Origin: Trichostrongylus colubriformis
Taxonomy: Eukaryota; Nematoda; Chromadorea; Rhabditida; Trichostrongylidae
Reading direction: 5' to 3'
Assembly: GCA_963978905.1 (NCBI GenBank)
Contig: OZ022259.1
Span: forward strand, 52,966,727 to 53,030,726
Length of the DNA: 64,000 bases
The position numbers and the translations under genes are program-made. Under the pieces are notes generated by a model. It was given only the letters and a program-made list of their open reading frames with translations, was not told the origin of the DNA and did no database searches. Position 1 is the stretch's first letter, and each line of letters opens with the position of its first letter. Below are positions 24,116 to 37,535 of this stretch, piece after piece.

Positions 24116-24425
24116 ATCTACTTCTAATTATTTTTATTAGTGTTATTGATTTATCATACTTATTATTATCATATTTACTTATTAAGGTATTTATTCATTA
24201 TTCTTCAATTTTTTTATTATTCTCAGTTTATCTGTTATATTAGTTTTATTTATAGTGTTATTTAAAATTAGTCACTGACGAGAAAACGACATGGCAGCGT
24301 ACATTGATCCGTTGATCAACTTTGAGATCAAGTGGTATACTGTATAGTGTGCAACCCGTTATTTTTCACAAAACCATTTGAAGGTCCTACCGTTCCCTTC
24401 GTTCCTTTTTTAAATTTGGCCTGAC

Positions 24426-24650
24426 GGGTCAAATAAAGTCGGGGGGGAGACGCAATTTTGCGTCGACGTCAAAGCTCCTTTCCCTCCCTAGGTTTAGGCT
24501 AAAACTGATATCCCCTTCTTCTACATGAAAAAGCATCTGTCAGAGCATAGGTTTCATATGCTTTAACCTAAGCCTAGGTAGGGAAAGAAGCTTTGACGTA
24601 GGTGAAACGTCGACGCAAAATTGCGTCTCCCCACCGACTTTATTTGACCC
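24426..24650. mobile_element. 225-bp hAT-like MITE, 8-bp target duplication
   Basis: The ends GGGTCAAATAAAGTCGG and CCGACTTTATTTGACCC are inverted and continue inward through GAGACGCAATTTTGCGTCGA on both sides. GGCCTGAC is duplicated directly outside (24418-24425 and 24651-24658). An 8-bp duplication is typical of hAT transposition. It is non-coding. Confidence 0.9.
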
Positions 24651-24658
24651 GGCCTGAC

Positions 24659-25012
24659 TACTGCTTCGGCATGAGCTCAGATGTGAGCTACGAACGCGGC
24701 ATTTTATTTCTTCTTGATACATTTTTCGATAGAAGCTCCACTCCTTCGTTTCGTGGATATCCCTCTAATCAAATTTTGCATTCGATTCACAGTATTTTGT
24801 ATCATTCCAACCGGCTGCCACTAAATTCCAACTCTGTGACACTTGTTACGGCGTTTATGCCAAAACACGCGTAGCGAGCTGCGAATAGCTGAACTTTTCA
24901 CAAGCGTGGTTAAATCGCAAGATGCGAACAGATACAAAATTCTCGAGAAGCCTCTCCACTCCGCAAATGAAGAAGAGTCTACTAGTTATTTCTCCATTTT
25001 GACTTTCAAGTT
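24659..25012. other. No gene seen
   Basis: Short spacer up to the segment duplicated at 49.6 kb. Nothing recognisable. Confidence 0.4.
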
Positions 25013-27186
25013 TTGGTAAGGGGCGGAGAAATAAAATGGAAAGTGTTAGTAGCTGTAACAGGAGTGTACAGCAGACGATTAGATGATCACGTTATGCAGA
25101 TGGAGCTTAAAGTGGTGACCCGAAAAAGGAATGCAGTTCACAAGCATCTTAAAATCAAATCCTTCAGCTTTCTCGATAACCTACCACGACAATGCATCTG
25201 TCTCTCAATAGAGTCAAACGTTCCACTCTTTCAAAATAGTCACTGAGAAAGACATGCTACGAATAGCCACTACTCGTACGAACGATATAGAAATCTTTGA
25301 TACTTTTGCCTACTTTTGGCAAGAGGGCAGCGAATGACAACTCGTAAAAAAACCGTCTTTCTGTATTTTTTGTGAATTTGCAGTTTTTTGATAGCTTCTC
25401 TCTTGCATGTGCATGCCTTACACTATGCATCACCCGAAGCAAGCATGAGCGACCAGCTTAACCCAAGCGGCCAAAAATTATCAAGCAGAACAGAACAGCC
25501 CATTAATTACCTACTAGCGAGTTGTGAATCACAGTTGCTATAAGTAAGCTAGCGCTCCATAATGAAGGGTGCTATCAATGCATTTCAGTACAACGTTATT
25601 CATGGAAGTTTATCATAATGCACCCGAAAAAAAATTAAGACACGGTAAACAAGCATGCAGGTATAACCAATAAACCAATAATTTCAGTATGTTAAGCAAC
25701 AGAATAGATACAAGATGAGACTACCACTGAACGGCTCCTGAAAATTAGGGCGTCGCCCTGGACAAACGGCGCACGGGAGTCACGCGTACTCGAGATCTGA
25801 TCCACTCTTCGCGAAGGTTCGTTGTCGCGCCTCCTCCTAAAAGCACCCTAATGGCATATATTGAAGGCACTGTTCGCTTACCTATTCAAAAACTAAACCC
25901 CAAAACAATTGGTGAGAAAGCAACTTTCCCTGACAGATGGAGGAACTAAAAATAAAAAAAATAAATAAAAAAAATCCTTAAAGCTAGTAGTTGTGCAGGT
26001 GGTCAATACGCTACAACGATCTACTAAAGTATGTTCGAACAAGGTATCCATGCAAAAAAAAAAACTGCTAGTAAAAAATGTTAGGTTGTGAGCGACTAGG
26101 GAAGGCGCCCGCATGAGAGGCGACGGGTACGAGCTAAAGGCAATGTATTAGTAGGGACCCAAAGCGATGACGGTCTCCTAATTTGAGCCCATCGCGTCGC
26201 GCACCGCACGCGATAGCACACACATCAGAGTTGAACTATGGCGAAGCTTTTGGCCCCAGAGGTGACGGAAACCTGCAACTATGCTTTCCAGACACCATGG
26301 TAATCCAGTACGCTATCGACACCCCCTGTTTTCCCAAACACAACATACTTGTAACAACATTTACTACACAAACTGTGGCAAAACTCTGCAGTTACCAAGA
26401 ATAAAAGACGGTGCTATCGCAATGAAGGGGCATTTCATTGTGTTATTGGTCCGATGCTGTTTTTGCTTAATAAGAGTGTAAATGAACCCTTCCCTCTACA
26501 CTGAAGCTAAGGCGAAAATATATGTCAGATTGATCTGACAGTGATGCATAGGTGTTCAACATTCCACCAAATCCCCGCCCCCTACACAGACACACCCTGC
26601 GATAACACAGATATATACAGCTACCAGCTGTATATCAGCTTCATGGAATCACCAACCCAATGCGAAACCTAAGCTAAGCAGGTCCGCCGTGTGACTAAAA
26701 ATTTAAAAAATTTGACGGTCGCAGCACTAATCACGTACGGCGCCCCAACACATGCGAGCAGCTGTGCGATTTCATGTCCTGACTACACATATCCTATTTT
26801 ACCGAGCACAGAGTCGACAAAACCGCGAAAAATAGCAATTGGTATACCAGGTGCTAACACATCGCGTAACGGGTTCTTGGTCGAGTACGCGGATCTTGCA
26901 TGTTTGGTCGAACGGGAGTAGACATTTGTCGCAACTGATAATTCTGAAATAGCGGACAATAGAAAAACCTGGGAAGAAGGGGCCCTCTCAAAAACCTGGG
27001 AAGAAGGGGCCTGCTCAAAACCGTTCCCCACCTTGGCTGCATCGACAAGATTTCGACATGCGGCATCAGCCATAACTAACGCATTTTTACTGACAACGTC
27101 AACAAGAAATTTTGGTTGACACAGTGGAAGTCGTACATGTTGCAATAACTGTAAAACAACAAATTCATAGATCAGCCGTTAGACAA
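25013..27186. repeat. Segmental duplication, copy in gene B (partner 49627-51890)
   Basis: From 'ggggcggagaaataaaatgg' onward this stretch aligns colinearly with 49627-51890 at roughly 80-85% by eye, including two BACK-region exons of genes B and C. At 27186 the match is cut off by the transposon 27188-38103 and resumes at 38104. Neither copy contains a recognisable kelch exon downstream of BACK. Confidence 0.85.
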
Positions 27187-27783
27187 TCTCTGATAGAGGT
27201 GCAGCAGCATGGCAGCAGCAGAGCAACTTCAACGCTCGGGCCACTGCGGTGCTGCTGCTAAAGTGGGCGGAGCCGCTGCAGCACGTGCTGCCATGCTCGC
27301 AGCAGTCGCTGCCAGAGTTACTAGTGCCATGATGTTGCCATCAGCATTACAGAATATATGCTGCCTTCGTTTGTACTGGAACTCTCGCCATCGTCCTGGC
27401 TCCGCCCCCCTCCTGCAGCATACACCAGTAGTAAAGTAACAGCACCACTGGTACCCTGCGACCTTACTACTCCACTGTCCTGCCGTCACTAGCGCTGGTG
27501 GTCTCGCCCTACTAAGCCCCGCCCCTGACCCCGCCTCTGATCCCGCCCCTACTGTGTACCCACAGGCATACACCAGTACCAAAGCATACACCACTACTGG
27601 AATCTTCCAGCTGTACTACTCTAATGTCCTAATGTCATTATCAGCCAATACTCATGCACAGTAACGTGCGATGTTTATCCTAATAACATCAATGGAATCA
27701 GATTTTCGACCATCTGGTCATACCCGAAAAAGGTCAAAATTTTACTTTTCTCTGGAAACTTGCATATGGGGGTTTTCGAGGGT

Positions 27784-28360
27784 GCTGATCACGCTGGTGA
27801 GCTCGGTTTTGCGCAAAAGTTTCAAATTTCGCGTGTTTTCGACAAATATAACAATTTCGGGGGATTTTGACTATAGGGACTCCTACAAAGGTTTCTGAGG
27901 GCGCTGATCACGCTGGTGAGTTCATTTTTGCGCGAAAGTGTCGAATATCGCGCATTTTCGACAAAACAGAACCAATTTTGAGGGACTTTCGTCAAAAATG
28001 TACCGATTTTTAGGAATTTTTGACAAATAAACCAGTTTCGAGGATTTGACTATAGGGACCCCTACAAAGGTTTCCGAGGGCGCTGATCACGCTGGTGAGC
28101 TCAGTTTCGTGCGAAAGTGTCGAATTTCGCGCGTTTTTGACAAATATAACAATTTCGGGGGATTTTGATTATAGGGACCCCTACAAAGGTTTCCGAGGGC
28201 GCTGATCACGCTGGTGAGCTCAGTTTTGCGCGAAAGTGTCGAATTTCGCGCGTTTTCGACAAATATAACAATTTCGGGGGATTTTGATTATAGGGACTCT
28301 TACAAAGGTCTCTGAGGGTGCTGTTCACGCTGGCGAACTCGGTTTTGCGTGGTATTAGTT
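27784..28360 (+). repeat. 119-bp tandem repeat, five units
   Basis: GCTGATCACGCTGGTGAGCT starts at 27784, 27903, 28082 and 28201, with a fifth, altered copy at 28320. Spacing is 119 bp except for one unit with a 60-bp insertion. Each unit ends in TTTCGCGCGTTTTCGACAAA-like sequence. It is inside the 10.9-kb transposon near its left end, and such subterminal arrays are common in large DNA transposons. Confidence 0.85.
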
Positions 28361-28586
28361 TCCAGAGAAAAGTTTCAACCAGTGTCGGGTACTAACAATA
28401 CACAATACCGGTAATTAGTTCAACATGCATCACTTCACGACATCACAATAATACACAACCGCTATACAAGGAGTACATCGAATTATTACTGGGATGGATT
28501 GTTAAAGTACTGTGTGTACAAAGTGGTTAATATATACTAAGATACAATGACTACTATCGCCTGGTCCGTTTTCCAACTCGAAAAAA

Positions 28587-28778
28587 TCATCTAAAATTTA
28601 ATGCGACGCTCCTCGAATGTATGCAGCGTCCTAGAATAAAACCTGCGCCCAGATGCTCACTAGCGATCCAAAACCAATGAACAAGAAGATTCCGACGACG
28701 AGAAGATTCAATTGGTGATTGCTGATCAATGGCGGAGCTAGATAAATGCATAGAAGCACTCCGAAGGTGGACCAACTA
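28587..28778 (-). other. Possible hydrophobic exon, unassigned
   Basis: After a 'taaaacag' acceptor a short minus-strand frame (about 28778-28629) encodes two strongly hydrophobic stretches (FGVLLCIYLAPPLI and LLVVGIFLFIGFGSLV) and stops. It could be a terminal exon of a membrane protein or chance. No partner exon was found. Confidence 0.25.
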
Positions 28779-29393
28779 CGGATATTCTGTTTTAATAATG
28801 TTTGAAAAACGGACCAGCGGAACAAGCGATTGCAAACAAAAGTCTCGATCAATCAGATGAGGTGGCATTAAAGCTGTGAGGTGACTGATTGTGAGTGTGG
28901 AAAAGTGTATACAAATTGTGAGTACAGTAAAGAAGACCCGGGGCGTAGAAGACCCGTGTTCACTGACCAGAGGGTCCCGCTTGCTCACTTTGGGAACTAT
29001 CAACACATCGTCGTTTCTAAAACAGATGTTTTTGATATGCCTGAGGAATCATTTGAAAACACCAAAGTAAATCCTTACAGGGCGGGGCACCAGGCGGTCG
29101 TCTGTCAACAGGTATTGTCTAATGTCAGCCCTAAACAATCGAGAATCATTGAAATGTTTACATGTTGAATTATGTACTATATCTTAAAATTGCTCTACGT
29201 TTCTATACAAAAAGGGACACCTACATTGCACGCGCTAGGGCGCCTCGCAAAATTGCTCTCCAACACAAGCGCAGGCCCCTGAGTTGGTGAAACTTTTTAG
29301 CCCTTGCCGTATCGTTGTTTCCAAGGGTGAGCCAATAGCTTAAAAATGCTATATGTTATTGAAACGGCAACCATCTCCAGCCATCACCTTGTC

Positions 29394-32392
29394 TCACCGA
29401 GTGGGATTTTCAATCAAGTGGTCTATCTCACCATCCAGTTCCGGAGCATACAATTTCAAACCGTCAAGACTGCTAGTGGGAATGCAACGAAGGACAGCTA
29501 GAATTTGCCAAAGTAAAGCAAGAAATCTTGGAAATCTACTAGAGAATATGCTTGAACATCCTTCACTTACAGCATCCTTCTCAGACCCCGTCGTACAAGG
29601 GAGATCTTCTATCCCAAGAATGAACTTAGAAGCGTAGGTGTAGTTGCGCGTGGTAGCAATAATGTGGTGGAAACTCTGTAGACACTCAGAGCGAATCTTC
29701 ATTAGTGCCACGCGGCTGTGCACCGAAAACATGGCTGAAGTAAGTGCCTAACACTCCATGGGGAACAGTAAAGAACAGTCAACTGAGTCACCTTTGAAAA
29801 GGTCACATGTGATCCCTTCTGATATCACATGTAGAGCATCCGGTATGGAATTGTTCAACGACAAGATATCCATCATCTGCGTCCGCCCTATATGAAAAAC
29901 CTTGTGTTTGTTCCGTTGAGTAAACGGATTGAAGGTAAGACATGAACGGCCACAGCTAACCTCTCATGCCTTGAGACGAAGAAGTAGTAAATGTGCGACG
30001 GTCACCCGGGAAAGGGAATCTGGGAGACCAAATCATTCGATGACCAGCCCTTTCACCCGAAAAAGTACACAGATGAAAACCATGCAATGATTGCCAGCGG
30101 GGCAAGTCGTACAGCGTTTTCAAGGCCTGCAACACTAAATGCTACAGGGATCTCCTTCGTCACTGCCAAAGCTGTAAAACCCACGCCAAAGTCAATGACA
30201 CCATTTGCCAGTATTGGAGTGCATAACCACGAACAGTCATCGTTTTCGTTTACCACAGGGATTCCACTCACCCTCAACTGTATAAGTTCTTGCCGAAGAC
30301 TGAAAGGTGACAGCTGCTCCTCATTATAACAATCGAGCACATCCAACAGAGGCATAAGTCACAGACCGTGAGAACATTTCTGTCAGAAGTTGTTCGGTGG
30401 GAGGTCTGTATGAATGTGATACATTCGCCATGATAACATTCTCGAACTTATTCTTCTCCTTGAATGGTAGCCCTTCGAGACGGATGTATATGGGCCAGGC
30501 TTTGGACCTTAGTGTGAGCATTATGATAAACAGGGAAAGACAACCAGACTTAAGCGAAACTATGACACCGTGAGAGCTTCTTGAACTTGACACCGTCAAA
30601 ATTGATAGTCAATAAAATGTTGATCTTCCGTTCCTCAAAATCCGACCGCATTTCAATGAGCCGCTGGTACTTAGGAAACGAATGGGTCTCACTTCGCTCG
30701 ACACGTTCTACCTGTAACTAATGGCGGAATACGCATAAAAGGGTATATATAGTCCGGAGCAACTGCCTACCCCTTGGCCATGGTGGATTTGTCTGTGAAC
30801 GCTTATGATACTCGGAAGGACTCTCTCAAGAATCAACGACAGCTGCGGCGCAATATCCAGATGGTGAACAGTGGTTCTCTTCATGATTTTGCACCGCTTT
30901 GGAGCAACTCTAAACTCAATCTGGCTAAAGCATGATAATAACTACGGCTTCACTAAACACTTCAATGGACAAACCCTTGCAACGGGCATGAGGTATTTTC
31001 ACAAACAGCCTTCGCACCGCCTAAACGTGAGCTGCACTGGTTGCAGTAGTATGATTTCCTGTGAGCGAATCTGCTTTCCGCCTCATACATTGCCTTCTTC
31101 ACAGATTTGCCAATCTTAAATACATCCCTAAGATTATTATTTGCGTCTGTGTATGTGTGTGTAGTGCTGTATTAGTTATTGTTAGAGTGTATTACTTATT
31201 GTTAGAGGAGGGGGGACGGGGGAACAAACATCATCAAACAACATCAAAAGCAAAGCATGCAAAAAATTAGAAAAAAAACCAAAAGCATGCAAAAAAAGTA
31301 AAAAAGAAAAGCATGTAAAAAACACAAAACCATCTAAAGACACCACTAGGTAATTTTAATGGCCCATTATTTTCCCTATCATCATCGTTGCTATCATCAC
31401 CACCACCATCAAAAAACCGAAAGCACACAGAGCATTGTGGAAAATCGAAATCATCACAAGAATCATATATGAAATTTCACAACTCGGATTTCATTCAATT
31501 TCATCCATGTTTACATGTCTACACTACATATTTACTTCCTCTTCTCCGTCACTACCCCTAGTGGTGTCCTTAGATGGCTCAGTGTAAAAAAAATCACTGC
31601 CTACTATGTCAATAAAATCATCAGAAACATCACTGCTTTCTAGTGTCTCCAGAATATGTGAGTCCTAAATCTTATCTTAACCTATCCTAAACGATCCTAT
31701 CCTAATTCATCAGAAACATCACTGCTTCCTAATTTCTCCGGAACATGTAAATCCTATCCTATCTTAACCTATCCTACACGAAAAAGCGAAGAAAAGCTTA
31801 ACTGACCGGTTCTGGAAGGGTCACATCAGTCATGGCCTGGCAAAAATCATCCAAAAAACTTGCCATTTCTTCGCTAATGCCAAAGTGCAATTTAAATATA
31901 GTAGCATACAATAATTTTTGTTCATGAGCTGAAAAATGAACGTTTGCAACACTTGACATGATAGCAGACTGAGCCACACATGAGTAAAGAATGAGACTCA
32001 CACAAACGGGAACACGAAATCCTTGCGTCATTTTGGTGGACAATAACTTCGCCTCGAATCTCTTCTGCGGACTCCTCCTCTACGGGCTCACCAATGCCTC
32101 CTTCGCGCATGTCATTTTCCTCCCCTTCCTCCCCGTCGTTCTCTCCCGGATTCAGCTCAGCCAGCTGTTGAGCCAAGTCTCTCACTGGTTCTACAAACGA
32201 TAGAAAGTACTGGCCACAGAGAGTTACCCAATCATCGAGAAAATGTTCAACATTCCCACCAGCCATAATTCTCAAGGACCGACTTCTTCTCAACGGCTTT
32301 GGCACCTTCCTCGGCGGCTCCTCTGATACGGTGGGTTCCTCTGTGTGGTCGCAAGAGCTCGAAGAACTTTCGACCAGTCGTCTGCGGCTCAT
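29394..32392 (-). pseudogene. Decayed CACTA/tnp2-like transposase
   Basis: Reading 5' to 3' on the minus strand: exon 32392-32048 (basic start MSRRRLVESS, acidic stretch) joined to 31968-31798 (LLYATIFKLHFGISEEMASF, with a GTCAGT donor after LPEP); a cysteine cluster YYCNQCSSRL...C near 31050; LLTINFDGVKFKKLS near 30610 and WPIYIRLEGLPFKEKN next to it in another frame; LPRWQSLHG...C near 30090; DALHVISEGITCDLFKG near 29820; and a conserved tail ending at 29394. In the tnp2/CACTA family the FNxDG and DxLHxxxEG segments carry catalytic aspartates. Several frameshifts and stops separate these pieces, so the gene is dead in this copy. Exon boundaries after 31798 are not resolved. Confidence 0.6.
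31140..31790. repeat. Low-complexity and short direct repeats
   Basis: Contains 'agcatgcaaaaaa' units (about 31250-31320) and two copies of a 95-bp stretch (TCATCAGAAACATCACTGCT near 31617 and 31707, each followed by CCTATCCTAT-like runs). It lies between two coding segments of the transposase pseudogene and may be an intron. Confidence 0.6.
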
Positions 32393-32585
32393 GATAGGAG
32401 GATGCTACACCTACGCCCTCTTCTGTCACAAATCACAACTAACTAAAATGGTGGGATAAAATGAAGTACTTGCGGCTACAAAACCGGAATGATATAAGTG
32501 ATATACAAATCGGCTAGGCATTTATTCTCCAGAAAACAACAATCACAAAGGAGCCGTCTACCAAGGGAATTGTTACGCGAGTTAG

Positions 32586-33227
32586 TCAGGCTTGATTGGT
32601 ATCATACTCCGAGTCCGCGGTCACGAAGGGGTATTTGGTGCGAGAGTACTGGATACTGCATTTCGGAAAGACTTCCCGAACTGCATCCACACACCTAAAC
32701 AAATTGGACTCTAGCCCTATCCGAACAGCTCGCGAGGGGATAACCTTCAAACATGCGTACTGTGTCAAGGGCTTGCTCAGATACATCTGTTCGATGTTAG
32801 CGCATTGCCATCCCAACATGTACTGCAGATCCAGTTTTAAGAACCTAAAAAACACCCGCTTAGACAAAAAAGGTTCTGAGAACGGTAGTATGAGGAAGGA
32901 GCAGCACCTGTTCTCTCTGCAATCCAAGTAAGTGATAGCTGGAAGCTTCTCTGCTGAGATAACCCATGGGTGGACCAACTGGTTGTGACGAAGACACACA
33001 TACTTGACGCGGGTGTTGCCCGGGCGGATGCTCTCCAAGTCCTGGTCGGTCAGTTCACAACCTTCGAGGTGCAGCGTCTACAAATGCGAGGAGATGAGGG
33101 GATAAATTTTCTGCTCCTGTCCAACTTCTACCTCCAACTGACGGTAACTCCATAGGTTTCGAAGCGCTTCAACGGCAGCCGCCTTGTCGTTCCTTATCTC
33201 CAGGTCGACTATTGGTCCCAACAACAT
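32586..33227 (-). CDS. Small leucine-rich-repeat protein, three exons
   Basis: Exons 33227-33132, 33077-32908 and 32844-32586 join in phase through GTAGAA...TTGTAG and GTGCTG...TTTTAG introns of 54 and 63 bp, giving a 174-residue protein starting MLLGPIVDLEIRND. Residues about 30-90 have LRR spacing (LETLHLEGCEL, VKYVCLRHNQL, ITYLDCRENR). The C-terminal half (GWQCANIEQMYLSKPLTQYA ... FPKCSIQY) is intact but unrecognised. It has no signal peptide. It sits inside the 10.9-kb transposon, upstream of and colinear with the transposase, so it may be captured host DNA or a second element gene. LRR domains usually bind proteins; the function is unknown. Confidence 0.55.
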
Positions 33228-34149
33228 CTATACAACAACATCTATAGCTTAGAATAGCTATAGCTAGGCACCGCATTGAATAAGGATTAGGTAGGAGTAC
33301 ACAATACGTGTAGGTAGACATATACAATTCATGTATTAAATGGATGAATGATGATGAATAATGCTAAATGCTAAGGGTATTACGTAAGTATAACACACCC
33401 GCTCACATGTGTATTTGCGTACTCCCCCAACTACCGTAACCCGACGCCTAATAAATTGACTCCAGAGGGATATTGTCTACTCTCGACGCCGGATGCGATT
33501 GCGTACCCGCGGGTTGACTACAGTAACCGAAACCAATTAAACAGCGCAAACATGCCCAGATAACACTGAATTGACTCTAAAACGCGAACCTCCATCGTCA
33601 CGAGTAAGTTAGGGTGCTAGCTAGTGTACTTGAGAGAGCGGCACTCTATCTCACGTTGTCGATGCTCATATGATGTCATCGAACTATCACCACTGTACAC
33701 TGAAGTGTATATTTCTACCTAAGCCTTATTCAGAGGGAGCTGAAGTTTCCTTCAACTAAGACTCAAGGCAGAAACCTACCCTAGAAGAAATAGCGCCGGA
33801 CACCGAGCGTAGTGCAATGCCCCAGCTAAATCAGCACTTTTGTCGTAGAACTAAACTAAGTCGTATCGTAGGTGACGGCCTTAGTACAGAACAGATGACA
33901 AAAGTTCTTCAGACACTATTCTTTAGACACTAAGACACTAACACTAGATAAGACACTAGCACTTATGCGGCTTGGGGGAAGCATGCTGTACATGTATTAA
34001 CAAAAACAAATGTGAGAAACTGCAAACTGCGAATGGCTGTGAATGAATGGAGTCTGAGATTTCGCTACATGTGAGAGATGAATACGTTTCTACCTCATTT
34101 CGGCACAAAATGCGCACCTCCGCATCAACATCAACAGATTCATTTTGGA
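33228..34149. other. No gene seen
   Basis: Non-coding part of the transposon upstream of the LRR gene. One copy of the 'ccaactaccgtaacccgacg' motif at about 33428 announces the repeat block that follows. Confidence 0.4.
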
Positions 34150-35860
34150 TACTGTAGTCAACCCTCGAGCGCAACAATAGGACTGTCGGGTAAATCAAGC
34201 CAAATCTACAGCACGGAAAAAACAACCTCACTATTTGATTGCAGGAAACATGAGCTAACGATGAGGAAAAAGTATAGCATCATACCATCAAAAAAAAAAA
34301 AGGCTGTCGCAATTGAAAACAAGCATTTCGTAACGTAACATCACGGCCACAGTAGACAGCTTTTCAGCTTTTAGAACGGCACGAAAAAACAACCTCACCT
34401 TTTGATGGCAGATAACAACATGAGGTAACGATGAGAAAAAAGGATAGGATAGTATTAGGCTACCAAAGGGCTGCCGTAGTTGAAAACGAGCATTTCGTAT
34501 CATAACATGGCCACAGCAGACAGCTTTTAGAGCCGCACGAAAAGAAAACGAAGCTATATCTTTTGATTGCAGATACAATTTGAGATGAGAAAAAAGGATG
34601 GTATCCAAAAAAGGCTGTGGCACTCGAAAACGAGCATTGCATTCACAATTGAAAACAAAACAAGTATTTCGTGACATGGCCGCCTTTGACAGCTTTCAAG
34701 CTTTCAGGGAGTGATGCATACTTCCCGAACTACCGTAACCCGGCGCCTAACAAATTGACTGCAGAGTGCAACATTCGTTTTGTCGGGTAAATCTAGCTAA
34801 ATCTACAACCCGAAAAAACCTTAATTTCATTGCAGAGAGCATGAGGTAACGCTGTGAAAAAGGATAGTATCAGACTAACAAAGGGCTATCGCAATTGAAG
34901 ACGAGCATTTCGTATCATAACATGGCCACAGTAGACAGCTTTTCAGCTTTTCGAGCGGCACGAAAAAAATCACTTTTTGATTGCAGATAACAATATGAGC
35001 TAACGATGAGAAAAAAGGATGGTATCACACTACCAAAAAAGGCTGTGGCACTTGAAAACGAGCATTGCATTCGTGAATAAAAACGAGTATTTCGTATCGT
35101 ATCATGGCCGCAGTTGACAGCTTATAAGAGCGGATGATGCATACATCCTCAACTACCGTAACCCGACGCCTGATAAATTGGCCCTGGAGAGGGTGCTTAT
35201 GTAATGGGGGAGGGGGCAATGCACTGTGATCGGTGCCCGGCAATATTTATGTCGGTTTTTATTAGCCTAAGCGTTACTTCAAAGGGAATCCCCTACCCTC
35301 TGAAAATAAGGCTTAGGTGGAAATATACTTTTGAGCATAGATACTGACTGATGACTGCAGAACGGTCTCGGGTGAGGGCGACAGCGCGAAAATGAGTGCC
35401 CCCCCCCCCCCCCACTATGTTAGAACCCTCGAGAGCAACATTCGGACTGTCGGCTAAATATGCAACACAAAAAAACAACCTCAATTTTTTATCGCGAATA
35501 ACATGAGCTGAATGGTGAGGAAAGAATATAGTACCAAAGTAAAGGGCTGTCGTAATTAAAAACGAGCCCTTAAACTTGACATGGCCGCAGTTGATAGCTT
35601 TTAAAGCGGATGATGCGTACTTCCCCAACTACCGTAGCCCGACGCCTAATAAGTTGACTCTAGAGTGCAACATTAGTGTCGGGTAAATGTACAACACGAA
35701 AAAAACAAACTTAACTTTTCACTGCGGAAACATGAGAGGGTGAGGAAAGAGGATAGTACCAGACTACCAAAGGAATGTCGTAATTGAAAACGAGCACTTA
35801 AACGTAAAATGACCAGTTGATGGCTTTTAGAGCGGATAAAGAGCTGCGATCAATTCGTCC
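34150..35860 (+). repeat. Degenerate repeat block
   Basis: Recurring modules: CAACTACCGTAACCCGACGC (about 33428, 34727, 35150, 35627), GTCGGGTAAAT...ACGAAAAAACAACCTCA (about 34187, 34370, 34778, 34955, 35449, 35684) and CATGGCC(A/G)CAGT(A/T)GACAGCTTTT. Unit lengths vary from about 160 to 250 bp. A C14 run is at 35400. Short frames here repeat with the units and are not genes. Confidence 0.7.
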
Positions 35861-37313
35861 GTTTCATCATATTTTATGGGAACCAAAACGATCATTAGAT
35901 TCTTTCGAAGCGATTTTATAAATGACGGTTTTAGCCATTTCTCAAAAAACAACAAGGACACAACAAAATTTTGATACTTTTTGCACTCTTCCAGTGCAGG
36001 TGCAGACATTAAACAGCATCGTATAAGGACAGATAGAGTGCTCACTTCACCATACACCATAGTGGTACGGGACATTTCACAGTAGTGAAAGATTCTAAGG
36101 ACTGAGGCTCGTATTGAGAGGCGCTGTTAAAAAAGCAGTTATGGAATGTAGTTTCCCTTCGACCTTTGCCCTCAACAAATTTCCATTTGTAGCAAGAAAG
36201 AGGTTGAGAGATGCTTTCTAAGAACTTGACGATTCTACATGACCTCTCCCTTCCCTCCCGAGTGCAGAATAAGCGAAGTGAATGATTAACTCGCTACCGA
36301 AAAGCGACAACGAAAAAGGGAACAGATGTGTTTTGATGGCGAAATTACTGAATTACTGAAGTATGACATAAGGTCCCTTTTATATTGCACCAAGAACATC
36401 ACTTTTCGACATTAAAGCTTCAAGTGGTATTATTTGACATTCTTATACGACAATCACTGGCCTTGATGTAGTTGGCATGGGGAACGCTGCTCGGCCGTCG
36501 GCGCTATATTTACCTAGGCCTTGACAGGAAAAAAGAACCAAAAAACCAGATTCTTCACATTCATCAACTGCGGCTTGCTCAGATGAAGGGATGCATCAAA
36601 ATCAAAATGTACGAAGTACTATCAACTGCGGAGGGGCCAAGTGTGGAACTACAACACGAAAATGAGTCCCTTCAAATTAGCACGAAAGCAATTTCTCAAG
36701 TCACACACACAGGGAATTTACATGTGATTTGAAAGAAAAACTGTTCCATCCTCTGTAAGATAGATAAAGCTATTCAAGCCAGGAGATGTGACTCCTAGCC
36801 TAAGTCTAGGAGGGGGAAGAAGGCACACGAACCCTAGGCGAGTGAACCACCACTTTTCACGCAACAAACCCCTTCTTCCACAAGGATATTGTTTCACTGA
36901 CCCGAAGCACTTCAGTAGCCACAATATAATAGGTTTACATCTATATATTATCTCACCCATATATGCTTCCTGTACCATGAGTAAAAGAAGCATATATCCG
37001 AAACAACAACACCATATCAGGCAGAATTACAGTCCATGACGACATATAAAGAACATCCTGTAGCATGAGTAAAGAAACACATCAAGCAGATTCAAAAACA
37101 TTAACACCATATCACACTTACAGCCGAATGCAACATAAAGAAGTCAAAAAAACAGTGCGACCTGCAACTTGTTTCCGCGCAACGCTAGACTGAAACGGTC
37201 GCATTAAGGACTAGTCGACTAAGGAACACTAGCATTGCACTTTTTCGTGTTGTAGATTCCCTCCCCCCTCCCTCCTCCCTCCTCCCCAATTACCTTAGCA
37301 CCGAGTTCAGTTT
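35861..37313. other. No gene seen
   Basis: Non-coding interior of the 10.9-kb transposon. A CCCTCC-rich stretch lies at about 37258-37286. The 86-codon plus frame at 36472 shows no family features. Confidence 0.4.
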
Positions 37314-37535
37314 GGGTCAATCAAAGCGAAACACTCAAGAAAATCACAAACAAAACCCAGTTTGGGTCAATTAAAGCGAAACACTCAAAAAAAACAGAAA
37401 CGAAAAGTTCAACTCCTTATTCCGATCGATGCCACGTGGCAAAATGAAAGTGCAAATCCTGGCGGGACCCAAATATAATCCACAACAATGGCCGGCTAAG
37501 CCGCGGCGGGCAGCAGAGAGCAGTAGTCGCGCTAG

